Assembly: GCA_023432075.1 (NCBI GenBank)
Contig: JAEYVD010000847.1
Location: forward strand, 1-5,590
Origin: Pseudomonadota bacterium
Lineage (GTDB): Bacteria > Pseudomonadota > Gammaproteobacteria > Burkholderiales > Burkholderiaceae_B
Reading direction: 5' to 3'
Length of the DNA: 5,590 nt
The position numbers were made by a program, and so were the translations under genes. The notes beneath the pieces were generated by a model. It was not told where the DNA came from and did no database searches. It saw only the letters and a list, made by a program, of their open reading frames with translations. Position 1 is the first letter of the stretch; the number at the start of each line of letters is the position of its first letter. Shown piece by piece: positions 1-5,590 of the stretch.

Positions 1-1
1 A

Positions 2-670
2 CAAGAAGTGTCGTTCGCCGTGCCCTCGGGCAATTTCGGCAACATCCTGTCCGGCCACATTGCCCGCAGCATGGGTCTGCCCATCCGCCGCCTCGTGCTT
101 GCAACGAACGAGAACAACGTGCTGGAGGAGTTCTTCCGCACGGGCGTGTACCGTCCTCGCGCGGCCGCGCAGACGTACGCCACGTCCAGCCCCTCGATGG
201 ACATATCGCGCGCGTCGAACTTCGAGCGCTTCGTGTTCGACCTGACGGGCCGCGATACCGACCGCGTGAAGGAATTGTGGACGACGATGGCGCGCGATGG
301 CGCGTTCGACCTGTCCGACATGAAGGACCAGTTCGAGTCGCGTTATGGCTTCGTGTCGGGCGCCAGCTCGCATACGGATCGCCTGGCCACGATCCGGTCC
401 GTCTACGACGCCACCGGCGTGCTGGTCGACCCGCACACCGCCGACGGCGTGAAGGTCGCGCGCGAATTCGTCGAGCCGGGCGTTCCCATGCTCGTGCTGG
501 AAACCGCGCTGCCGGCCAAGTTCTCCGAGACCATCGAGGAAGCGCTTGGCCGTCCGGCCACGCCGCCGGGCAACCTCGCAGACCTGGAATCGCTGCCGCA
601 ACGCGTCGAAGTCATGGACTGCAGCGAAGCCGCCGTGCGCCGTTTCATCGAGACACACGCCAAGGTGTAA
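2..670 (+). CDS. thrC: Threonine synthase, C-terminal half (partial, 5' end outside window)
   Basis: Threonine synthase is a PLP enzyme that converts O-phospho-L-homoserine to L-threonine plus phosphate, the last step of threonine synthesis in the cytosol. The frame is open from the left edge, giving about 222 residues that end at TAA 668-670. The GTG at base 8 is an internal valine, not a start. The fragment opens with VPSGNFGN, the conserved glycine-rich loop that in this fold-type II PLP family contacts the cofactor phosphate. Further family landmarks are ATNENNVL, the SMDISRASNFERF block, DPHTADGVKVA and, near the end, ETALPAKFSETIEEALG. Family members in this lineage are about 470 residues from memory, so roughly the last half is present; the PLP-binding lysine lies upstream and cannot be checked. 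The reading frame shows no disruption. In relatives hom (homoserine dehydrogenase) often precedes thrC, but it is not visible here. A terminator follows 27 bases after the stop. Confidence 0.96.
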   Translation, partial: QEVSFAVPSGNFGNILSGHIARSMGLPIRRLVLATNENNVLEEFFRTGVYRPRAAAQTYATSSPSMDISRASNFERFVFDLTGRDTDRVKELWTTMARDGAFDLSDMKDQFESRYGFVSGASSHTDRLATIRSVYDATGVLVDPHTADGVKVAREFVEPGVPMLVLETALPAKFSETIEEALGRPATPPGNLADLESLPQRVEVMDCSEAAVRRFIETHAKV

Positions 671-697
671 GCGCGATTGCCGCTTGTGTACGGTTGC

Positions 698-730
698 AAC
701 CCCTCCCAGGCACGTCCTGCGAGGGGTTTT
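698..730 (+). terminator. Rho-independent terminator after thrC
   Basis: AACCCCTC (698-705) pairs perfectly with GAGGGGTT (721-728). Inside it, CAGG (707-710) pairs with CCTG (716-719) around a 5-base loop after one C/C mismatch. The T-run is short (TTTT, 727-730) and partly inside the stem, so efficiency is uncertain. The position just after the thrC stop supports the call and separates thrC from the downstream lipoprotein gene. Confidence 0.75.
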
Positions 731-848
731 GCAATATTGGGGTCGGGGACGATTACGTTCTTATGCATTTTGCCGACAACCCGACACGATTTCGGGGAGC
801 GATTCGGATAGAGTGAAATCACCCATTCAACACTCGGAGAACACAACC

Positions 849-1070
849 ATGAAGCTGAAGACCATGACGTTGGCCCTGGTGATGACCGGCGTTGGTGTGC
901 TGGCCGGATGCTCGTCGCCCTCGGATATTCACCAACGCGACGGATCTTCGACCGTAGCGCCCGACGAGCCCGAATACGACAAGAAGTCGGGCATGTATGA
1001 ATACGAACAGAACGGCAAGAAAATGCAGATCAACAAGGACGACGTGAAGTCCATCGAAGAGGTCAAGTAA
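849..1070 (+). CDS. Small YgdI/YgdR-type (DUF903) lipoprotein, 73 aa
   Basis: This is a predicted lipid-anchored envelope protein; the function of the family is unknown. The start is ATG 849, because GGAGA (836-840) lies 8 bases upstream and translation from here gives a clean lipoprotein signal: MKLK, a hydrophobic stretch at about residues 6-19, then the lipobox LAGC with the lipidated cysteine at 21. Residues following the cysteine are Ser-Ser, with no Asp at +2, so outer-membrane sorting is expected by the E. coli rule. The mature part is only about 53 residues. Its C-terminal half (GMYEYEQNGKKMQINKDDV) matches the small SH3-like YgdI/YgdR fold, in which a 'G-Y-Y-D-G-K-...-I-DDV' pattern recurs. 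The gene stands alone: a terminator lies upstream after thrC and another 26 bases downstream. The 118 bases between the thrC terminator and the start must hold its promoter, but I see no good -35/-10 pair there. A longer in-frame open stretch begins upstream at 546 inside thrC, but it lacks any reason to be used. Confidence 0.88.
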   Translation: MKLKTMTLALVMTGVGVLAGCSSPSDIHQRDGSSTVAPDEPEYDKKSGMYEYEQNGKKMQINKDDVKSIEEVK

Positions 1071-1096
1071 CGCAACCCTGCTTGCCTGTACCCTTG

Positions 1097-1132
1097 AAAA
1101 AAAGCCCCCGGCCATGACAGCCGGGGGCTTTT
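1097..1132. terminator. Bidirectional rho-independent terminator between converging genes
   Basis: GCCCCCGGC (1104-1112) pairs perfectly with GCCGGGGGC (1120-1128) around a 7-base loop. A seven-base A-run (1097-1103) flanks the left arm and TTTT (1129-1132) the right arm, which can extend the stem by four A-T pairs. Read on the + strand it ends the YgdI/R-type lipoprotein transcript. Read on the - strand the A-run becomes a seven-U tail about 60 bases past the fbp stop, so it looks stronger for the pepN-fbp operon. Confidence 0.92.
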
Positions 1133-1163
1133 GCATTGACGCGCCGAAAGCGCGGCGGGCGTC

Positions 1164-2183
1164 TTATTTGCCCGCGTCCTCGGCGTGATAGCGGCCCACG
1201 CGTTCGACTTCGTTCTTCGAGCCCAGGATGACGCTCACGCGCTGGTGCAGCGTGTCAGGCTGGATGTCCATGATGCGCTGGACGCCGTTGATGGCCGCGC
1301 CGCCTGCCTGTTCGATCAGGAAGCTCATGGGATTGGCTTCGTACATCAGGCGCAGCTTGCCGGCCTTGCCCGGCTCGCGTGCATCCCACGGGTACATGAA
1401 GATGCCGCCGCGGGTCAGGATGCGATGCACGTCGGCCACCATCGAGGCGATCCAGCGCATGTTGAAGTCCTTGCCGAGCGGGCCGGTCGAACCGGCCAGG
1501 CAGTCGTCGATGTAGCGCTTGACCGGGGCAGCCCAATGGCGCTTGTTCGACATGTTGATGGCGAATTCCTTGGTGTCTTCCGGCACGCGGATGTTCTCGT
1601 GCGTGAGCACCCACGACCCCATTTCGCGATCCAGCGTGAAACCCACGACGCCGTTGCCGATGGTCAGCACAAGCATCGTCTGCGGACCGTACACCGCGTA
1701 ACCGGCCACTACCTGCTTGTTGCCCGGTTGCAGGAAGTCCGCTTCGCAGACCGGGGCGCCTGACACGTTGTGCGGCGCCTGCAGCACCGAGAAGATGGTG
1801 CCGATGGAGACGTTCACGTCGATGTTCGACGAGCCATCGAGGGGATCGAACAGCAGCAGGTATTCGCCCTTGGGGTAGCGGTTCGGGATCAGATGGATGG
1901 TTTCCATCTCTTCCGAAGCCATGGCCGCCAAGTGGCCGCCCCATTCATTGGCTTCCAGCAGGATCTCGTTGGACAGCACGTCGAGCTTCTTCTGGACTTC
2001 GCCCTGAACGTTTTCGCTTTCCAGGCTGCCCAGCACGCCGCCCAGCGCACCTTTGCTGACCGCGTGGCTGATGGCCTTGCAGGCGCGCGCCACGACTTCG
2101 ATGAGCAGGCGCACTTCGGGCGCCAGGGCTTGGGCGGAGCGTTGCTGCTCCACCAGATATTGAGTGAGTGTTTTACGTTTCAA
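1164..2183 (-). CDS. fbp: Fructose-1,6-bisphosphatase, class I
   Basis: This enzyme hydrolyses fructose 1,6-bisphosphate to fructose 6-phosphate and phosphate, the committed step of gluconeogenesis, in the cytosol and with Mg2+. The product is 339 residues, normal for class I. Visible landmarks are [11 protein letters not shown] (Asp68), ASEEME (Glu91/Glu92), the metal-binding signature FDPLDGSSN at 112-120 (Asp113, Asp116), SMVADVHR at 247-254, and [11 protein letters not shown] at 275-285, where Glu282 matches the metal-binding glutamate of the family. All expected metal ligands are present. The tyrosine of the mammalian and E. coli 'RYIGS' motif is Trp244 here (RWIAS), which I recall as usual in proteobacteria of this type. 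The start is TTG at 2183-2181: GGGAGA lies 5 bases upstream, no in-frame ATG is nearby, and the N-terminus ([13 protein letters not shown]) matches orthologues. It is the second gene of an operon, 10 bases after pepN, and probably translationally coupled to it. TAA stop at 1166-1164; the shared terminator follows. Confidence 0.97.
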   Translation of the reverse strand: MKRKTLTQYLVEQQRSAQALAPEVRLLIEVVARACKAISHAVSKGALGGVLGSLESENVQGEVQKKLDVLSNEILLEANEWGGHLAAMASEEMETIHLIPNRYPKGEYLLLFDPLDGSSNIDVNVSIGTIFSVLQAPHNVSGAPVCEADFLQPGNKQVVAGYAVYGPQTMLVLTIGNGVVGFTLDREMGSWVLTHENIRVPEDTKEFAINMSNKRHWAAPVKRYIDDCLAGSTGPLGKDFNMRWIASMVADVHRILTRGGIFMYPWDAREPGKAGKLRLMYEANPMSFLIEQAGGAAINGVQRIMDIQPDTLHQRVSVILGSKNEVERVGRYHAEDAGK

Positions 2184-2188
2184 AAGGA

Positions 2189-2194
2189 TCTCCC
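2189..2194 (-). promoter_or_regulatory. fbp ribosome binding site overlapping the pepN stop codon
   Basis: On the - strand GGGAGA (2194-2189) sits 5 bases before the TTG start of fbp, and its first G is the last base of the pepN TAG stop (2196-2194). This strong site at good spacing decides the TTG start. The overlap suggests that ribosomes finishing pepN help expose or reload the fbp site. Confidence 0.8.
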
Positions 2195-4899
2195 TATGCA
2201 GCGAATTCTAAAGCCTTGGATACGATTTCCTGGACGTTGCGCGACAGGCCTTCATGCTGGCGCACCTTTTCAAGCGCGGCCTGCATGGGCGCGCGCAGCG
2301 CCGGGACGAAGCGGGACCAGTTGTCCAGCGCACGCGCCAGGCGCGCGGCGATCTCCGGATTGAGGGCGTCCAGCGCCAGCACCTGCTCTGCCCAGAACGT
2401 GTAGCCCGAGCCGTCCGGCTGGTGCATGCCGCGGGCATTGTTGAGGCAGAACTGGAAAATCAACGCGCGGGCGCGGTTCGGGTTGCGCAGCGTGAAGGCG
2501 GGGTGCTTCATCAGCTCGCGGGCGGTCTGCACCGTGGTCGAGCGGGCGGTGGCCTGCAGCGCAAACCACTTGTCCACCACGAGCGGATTGGCGCTCCATT
2601 TGGTGTAGAAAGCGGCCAGCGCCTCTTTCGGGTAGTCGCCTTGTCCGAAGTTGATCAGGGCGGCCAGCGCGGCCATGCTGTCGGTCATGTTGCTGGCGGT
2701 GGCGTACTGCTCCTGCGCAAGGCGCTGGGCGTCGGGTTCGCCCGCCGCCATCAGGTGGCTGAGCGCCAGATTCTTCAGCGCGCGCATGCCGGCGGGAATC
2801 GGCGCGGGGCTATATTCGCCCGGCGTCTGGTTCTCGTCGAAGGCGCGGCGGAATTCGGCATGGAGCTGCCGGCCGAGTTCGGCGCGAAGGAAGTCGCGCG
2901 CCACGGCCAGGGCTGGCGGATCGACCCGATGCATGCGCTCGGCCAGCGTCTTTTCCGAGGGCAGCGCCAACGCGCGTGCCCGGTACGCCGCGTCCAGGGC
3001 GGGATCGGTCAGCAACGCGCGCCAGGCTTCGATGAAGGCGGCATCGGCCTGCAGCGGGCGGCCCGCCTGGCTGGCGTCGGCCAACGCAAGAATCTGGCGG
3101 GTGGCCAGTTCCTGGCCGGCTTCCCAGCGCGCGAACGGATTGCCGTCGTGCGCGGACAGCAAAGCGAGTTCTTCGTTGGACCAGTCGTAGTCCACGATGA
3201 CCGGCGCCGAGAAGTCGCGCAGCAGAGAGGGCACGGGACGGTCGGCGATATCCTCGAACACCCATTGCTGGCTCTGCGTCGTCAGTTCCAGCAAGGCGGT
3301 ATCCGCGACCACGCCATTCTGGCGCAGCGGCAGCGCATTGCCGTCGCGGTCCAGCAAGCCGATCGCAAAGGGAATGTGGAAGGGCGCCTTCACGTAGTCC
3401 GGGCCGGCCTTCTTTTCGACGCCGACCGGCGGGCAGGCCTGGGTAAGCGTGACCGTGCAGCGGCGGGCAGCCGCGTCGTGGTCGAGCCTGACCGTGACGC
3501 GGGGCGTGCCGGCCTGCCGGTACCAGCGGCGAAACACGGACAGGTCGCGCCCCGGGTGCTGCTTGACGTAGACGGATTCCATCGCGGCGACGAAGTCGTC
3601 GCACGTGACGGCCTGGCCGTCGTGGCGGCGGAAGTATTCGTCCATGCCTTCGCGGAACCCGGCCTCGCCCAGCAGCGTGTGCTGCATGCGGATGACCTCG
3701 GCGCCTTTCTCGTACACGGTGGCCGTGTAGAAGTTGCCGATCTCCTGGTAGCTCTCCGGGCGGATCGGATGCGCCATGGGGCCGGCGTCTTCCGGGAACT
3801 GCGCGGCGCGCAGCGCCACGACATCGTCGATGCGCTTGACGGCGCGGGCGCTGGCCGCGGCGGCCGCGTCCATGTCGCGGGCCATCATGTCGGCGCTGAA
3901 TTCCTGATCGCGAAAGACCGTCAGACCTTCCTTCAGGCTCAGTTGGAACCAGTCGCGGCAGGTGACGCGGTTGCCGGTCCAATTGTGGAAGTATTCATGC
4001 CCGATAACCGATTCGATACCTTCGTAGTTGGCGTCGGTGGCCGTTTCGGCATCAGCCAGCACGTAGGCTGCATTGAAGATATTCAGGCCTTTGTTTTCCA
4101 TGGCTCCCATATTGAAGTCATGGACGGCCACGATCATGAAGCGGTCAAGATCCAGTTCGAGGCCAAAGCGGCTTTCGTCCCAGCGCAAGGAGCGCACCAG
4201 GGAATCCAGCGCCCATTCGGTTTTGGTTTCGGAACCGGGGTCGCTGTAGACCTGCAGCAGCACGTCCCGGCCGCTGACCGTCTTGACCGTGGTTTCGCGA
4301 TGCGTCAGGTTGCCCGCGACCAGCGCGAACAGATAGCAGGGCTTGGGGAACGGATCTTCCCATTCGACTTCATTGCGGCCGTCGGGCAACTGGCGCGAGG
4401 CGATCAGGTTGCCGTTGGACAGCAGCACGGGGTACTCGGGCTGCGCCCGCAGCGTCACGCGGTAGCGCGACATGACATCGGGGCGATCGGCAAACCAGGT
4501 GATGCGCCGAAAGCCCTCGGCCTCGCATTGCGTGAAGAAATTGCCGCCCGACACATACAGGCCCATCAGCGTGGAATTGGCGGATGGCTTGCAGCGGCTG
4601 ACGATTTCAACGGTCGCATCGGCGGGCAGGCCGCGCAGCGTGAGCGTGTGCTCGGTCAACTGGTAGCTGGCCGCGGGCAGCGGCTTGCCATTCACGCCTA
4701 CCGACACGAGTTCCAGCTCTTCTCCATCCAGGATCAGGGCGGCGTCAGCGCTGGCTTCTTGCCTGCGTTGCACGTGCATCGTGCAGCGCACTTCGGTCGC
4801 ATCGGGCGCGAGGTCGAAGGCGAGGGTGACTTCAGGAATTTCGTAAGGGTAGGGCTGGTAATCCTTGCGGTATACGGTAACGGGCGTGTCTGTGCGCAT
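2194..4899 (-). CDS. pepN: Aminopeptidase N, M1 family zinc metallopeptidase (PepN/alanyl aminopeptidase type)
   Basis: PepN removes N-terminal residues from peptides in the cytosol and finishes ATP-dependent protein breakdown. The product is 901 residues, against about 870 in E. coli. Approximate domain order: N-terminal beta domain 1-200, thermolysin-like catalytic domain 200-460, beta-sandwich 460-565, all-helical C-terminal domain 565-901. Key residues are visible: substrate-amine contacts in TQCEAEGF (Gln124, Glu126), GAMEN at 265-269, zinc motif HEYFHNW (His301, Glu302, His305) with third ligand Glu324 in SLKEGLTVF, and the transition-state tyrosine Tyr396 in TVYEKGAE. No signal peptide is seen, consistent with a cytosolic enzyme. 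Compared with E. coli as I remember it, about 11 extra residues lie between Glu324 and Tyr396, in an Ala-rich stretch at about 340-352. The start is ATG 4899-4897; AGGA lies 11 bases upstream, slightly far, but the N-terminus ([14 protein letters not shown]) lines up with the family. TAG stop at 2196-2194. It is the first gene of the pepN-fbp operon. Confidence 0.97.
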   Translation of the reverse strand: MRTDTPVTVYRKDYQPYPYEIPEVTLAFDLAPDATEVRCTMHVQRRQEASADAALILDGEELELVSVGVNGKPLPAASYQLTEHTLTLRGLPADATVEIVSRCKPSANSTLMGLYVSGGNFFTQCEAEGFRRITWFADRPDVMSRYRVTLRAQPEYPVLLSNGNLIASRQLPDGRNEVEWEDPFPKPCYLFALVAGNLTHRETTVKTVSGRDVLLQVYSDPGSETKTEWALDSLVRSLRWDESRFGLELDLDRFMIVAVHDFNMGAMENKGLNIFNAAYVLADAETATDANYEGIESVIGHEYFHNWTGNRVTCRDWFQLSLKEGLTVFRDQEFSADMMARDMDAAAAASARAVKRIDDVVALRAAQFPEDAGPMAHPIRPESYQEIGNFYTATVYEKGAEVIRMQHTLLGEAGFREGMDEYFRRHDGQAVTCDDFVAAMESVYVKQHPGRDLSVFRRWYRQAGTPRVTVRLDHDAAARRCTVTLTQACPPVGVEKKAGPDYVKAPFHIPFAIGLLDRDGNALPLRQNGVVADTALLELTTQSQQWVFEDIADRPVPSLLRDFSAPVIVDYDWSNEELALLSAHDGNPFARWEAGQELATRQILALADASQAGRPLQADAAFIEAWRALLTDPALDAAYRARALALPSEKTLAERMHRVDPPALAVARDFLRAELGRQLHAEFRRAFDENQTPGEYSPAPIPAGMRALKNLALSHLMAAGEPDAQRLAQEQYATASNMTDSMAALAALINFGQGDYPKEALAAFYTKWSANPLVVDKWFALQATARSTTVQTARELMKHPAFTLRNPNRARALIFQFCLNNARGMHQPDGSGYTFWAEQVLALDALNPEIAARLARALDNWSRFVPALRAPMQAALEKVRQHEGLSRNVQEIVSKALEFAA

Positions 4900-4931
4900 G
4901 GGATTTGCAGTCCTGTATGAACAAGAAGGCT

Positions 4932-4937
4932 ATTGTA
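4932..4937 (-). promoter_or_regulatory. Candidate -10 box for the pepN-fbp operon
   Basis: On the - strand TACAAT (4937-4932) matches five of six bases of TATAAT and would give a leader of about 25 bases before the pepN ATG. The hexamer 17 bases upstream (GGTACC) is a poor -35, so an activator may be needed, or it may be fortuitous. A second possibility further upstream is TTGACA (5008-5003, perfect -35) with a weak TTTTCA (4985-4980) after 17 bases. Confidence 0.4.
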
Positions 4938-4988
4938 GTGGCTGGCGGTTGAGCGGTACCTTGGGCGTACGGGCTAGCCTGAAAACTT

Positions 4989-5008
4989 TTGGCAAGCGCT
5001 TATGTCAA
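4989..5008. repeat. Imperfect inverted repeat TTGGCA-N8-TGTCAA in the divergent promoter region
   Basis: TTGGCA (4989-4994) and TGTCAA (5003-5008) are inverted copies with one mismatch, separated by 8 bases. An overlapping 8-base palindrome, AAGCGCTT, covers 4994-5001. The repeat lies just upstream of the TATGAT box of the + strand lipoprotein gene and within the possible distal pepN promoter, so it could be an operator. One half-arm is also a consensus -35 on the - strand, so it may simply be promoter sequence. Confidence 0.35.
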
Positions 5009-5015
5009 AGCTCGG

Positions 5016-5021
5016 TATGAT
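5016..5021 (+). promoter_or_regulatory. Candidate -10 box for the DUF4136 lipoprotein gene
   Basis: TATGAT matches five of six bases of TATAAT, and transcription would begin near 5028, leaving a leader of about 22 bases that contains the AGGAG ribosome binding site. The best -35-like hexamer, TTGGCA (4989-4994), is 21 bases away, which is too far for a standard sigma-70 promoter. No better -35 is seen at 16-18 bases. Confidence 0.4.
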
Positions 5022-5049
5022 GGCGCCGTCGCGCGAACAGGAGTCTCAA

Positions 5050-5590
5050 ATGTCCAGGATGTCTTGGATCAGCAGTCTGGGCCGATGGGCCGGTATTTTG
5101 TCGGTGCTGGCTGCCATGACGTTGACAGGCTGCGCCGCGCCCACCGTCTCTGCCCGCGTGACGTCGTTTCAGCAATGGCCGGCCGGTGTCGAGGGCCAGA
5201 CCTACCAGTTTGTTCCCGCCGATCCATCCCAAATCAATAATCTGGAATACCAGTCTTTCCAGGACATGGTGCGCGCCGGTATCGGTGCCACGGGTCTCGT
5301 CGAGGCGCGCCCCGGCGTGAAGGGCAGGTTCGACGTGTCGTTCCGCTATGGCACAACGCAGACGCAGGTGATGGTGCGCCGCCCGTACGATCCGTATTTC
5401 TACGGCGGCTATGGCGGCTTCTATGGTCCCGGGCCGTGGGGCATGGGCGCGGGATTCTGGGGACCTGACTGGGTGGACGTGCCCATGGTCGTCCAGCGCA
5501 ATTCCCTCTCGCTCTTCATTCGTGATACCCAGAACGGCGGCGCGGAAGTTTACCGCTCGACGGCGTTCATATTGAGCGAGCGTGACGATT
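5050..5590 (+). CDS. DUF4136 domain lipoprotein (partial, 3' end outside window)
   Basis: This is a predicted lipid-anchored envelope protein of unknown function. 180 residues are visible and the frame is open to the right edge. The start is ATG 5050, with AGGAG (5039-5043) 6 bases upstream; a second in-frame ATG at 5059 has no properly spaced site. The N-terminus holds a lipoprotein signal: Arg residues at 3 and 12, a hydrophobic stretch at about 15-24, and the lipobox LTGC with Cys28 as the lipidated residue. The mature part resembles DUF4136: SARVTSFQQWP, then TYQFVPADPSQINNLEYQSF, and a beta-rich segment FDVSFRYGTTQTQVMVRR. Residues 112-141 form a Gly/aromatic-rich stretch (YDPYFYGGYGGFYGPGPWG and onward), followed by VVQRNSLSLFIRDTQNG, which returns to the domain pattern. 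Mature protein has no other cysteine in the visible part. The gene is divergent from pepN and shares its upstream region. The family call is from memory of its pattern; the lipoprotein call is direct. Confidence 0.85.
   Translation, partial: MSRMSWISSLGRWAGILSVLAAMTLTGCAAPTVSARVTSFQQWPAGVEGQTYQFVPADPSQINNLEYQSFQDMVRAGIGATGLVEARPGVKGRFDVSFRYGTTQTQVMVRRPYDPYFYGGYGGFYGPGPWGMGAGFWGPDWVDVPMVVQRNSLSLFIRDTQNGGAEVYRSTAFILSERDD

Noticed and set aside
403..846. 147-codon frame on the - strand over the thrC end and its terminator
   Set aside because: It crosses the thrC terminator, opposes a conserved coding region and has no family resemblance.
546..848. An upstream in-frame extension of the small lipoprotein starting inside thrC
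   Set aside because: The extension is Arg-rich shadow sequence that overlaps thrC and its terminator. ATG 849 has a ribosome binding site and begins a proper lipoprotein signal peptide.
1185..1763. Open frame on the + strand opposite fbp
   Set aside because: Same codon-register shadow effect over a clearly functional fbp; the His/Ala/Arg-rich product resembles no family I know.
2254..4920. An 888-codon open frame on the + strand covering nearly all of pepN
   Set aside because: It is in exact codon register opposite pepN, so its stops would correspond to sense codons TTA, CTA and TCA, which high-GC genes avoid. The translation has no recognisable domain, while the opposite strand encodes a complete PepN with all catalytic residues.
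4989..5006. TTGGCA motif considered as a sigma-54 (-24/-12) promoter
   Set aside because: There is no GC at the required distance downstream of the GG, so the -12 element is missing.
4989..5240. 83-codon + strand frame at 4989-5240 overlapping the start of the DUF4136 gene
   Set aside because: It is in a different frame, has no ribosome binding site, and gives an Arg/Cys-rich product without family features. The frame starting at 5050 has a strong site and a lipobox.

Overview
This window is an ordinary, densely packed chromosomal segment from a high-GC betaproteobacterium. The close match of the protein sequences to what I remember of Bordetella/Achromobacter (Alcaligenaceae) orthologues suggests that family. 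This is recognition from memory, not a database result. I see no mobile element, CRISPR array, tRNA or rRNA gene, phage gene or defence system.

Layout from left to right: (1) the 3' half of thrC (threonine synthase) runs in from the left edge on the + strand and ends at 670, followed by a rho-independent terminator. (2) A 73-residue YgdI/YgdR-type lipoprotein gene lies on the + strand (849-1070). (3) A strong hairpin at 1097-1132, with an A-tract on one side and a T-tract on the other, sits between this gene and the converging operon and looks bidirectional. (4) A two-gene operon on the - strand, pepN (4899-2194) then fbp (2183-1164), has only 10 bases between the genes. The fbp ribosome binding site overlaps the pepN stop codon, and fbp starts with TTG. 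(5) A 150-base divergent promoter region (4900-5049) separates pepN from (6) a + strand DUF4136-type lipoprotein gene that starts at 5050 and is cut by the right edge.

The genes do not form one pathway. thrC makes threonine, fbp is the gluconeogenic fructose-1,6-bisphosphatase, pepN is a cytosolic M1 aminopeptidase that recycles peptides, and the two lipoproteins are predicted envelope proteins of unknown function. The pepN-fbp pairing could link amino-acid salvage to gluconeogenesis in an organism living on amino acids, but that is only inference.

I did not find a convincing undescribed system. The points most worth a second look are the coupled pepN/fbp junction with its TTG start, the divergent promoter region with its imperfect inverted repeat, the Ala-rich extra loop in PepN, and the Gly/aromatic-rich stretch in the DUF4136 lipoprotein.
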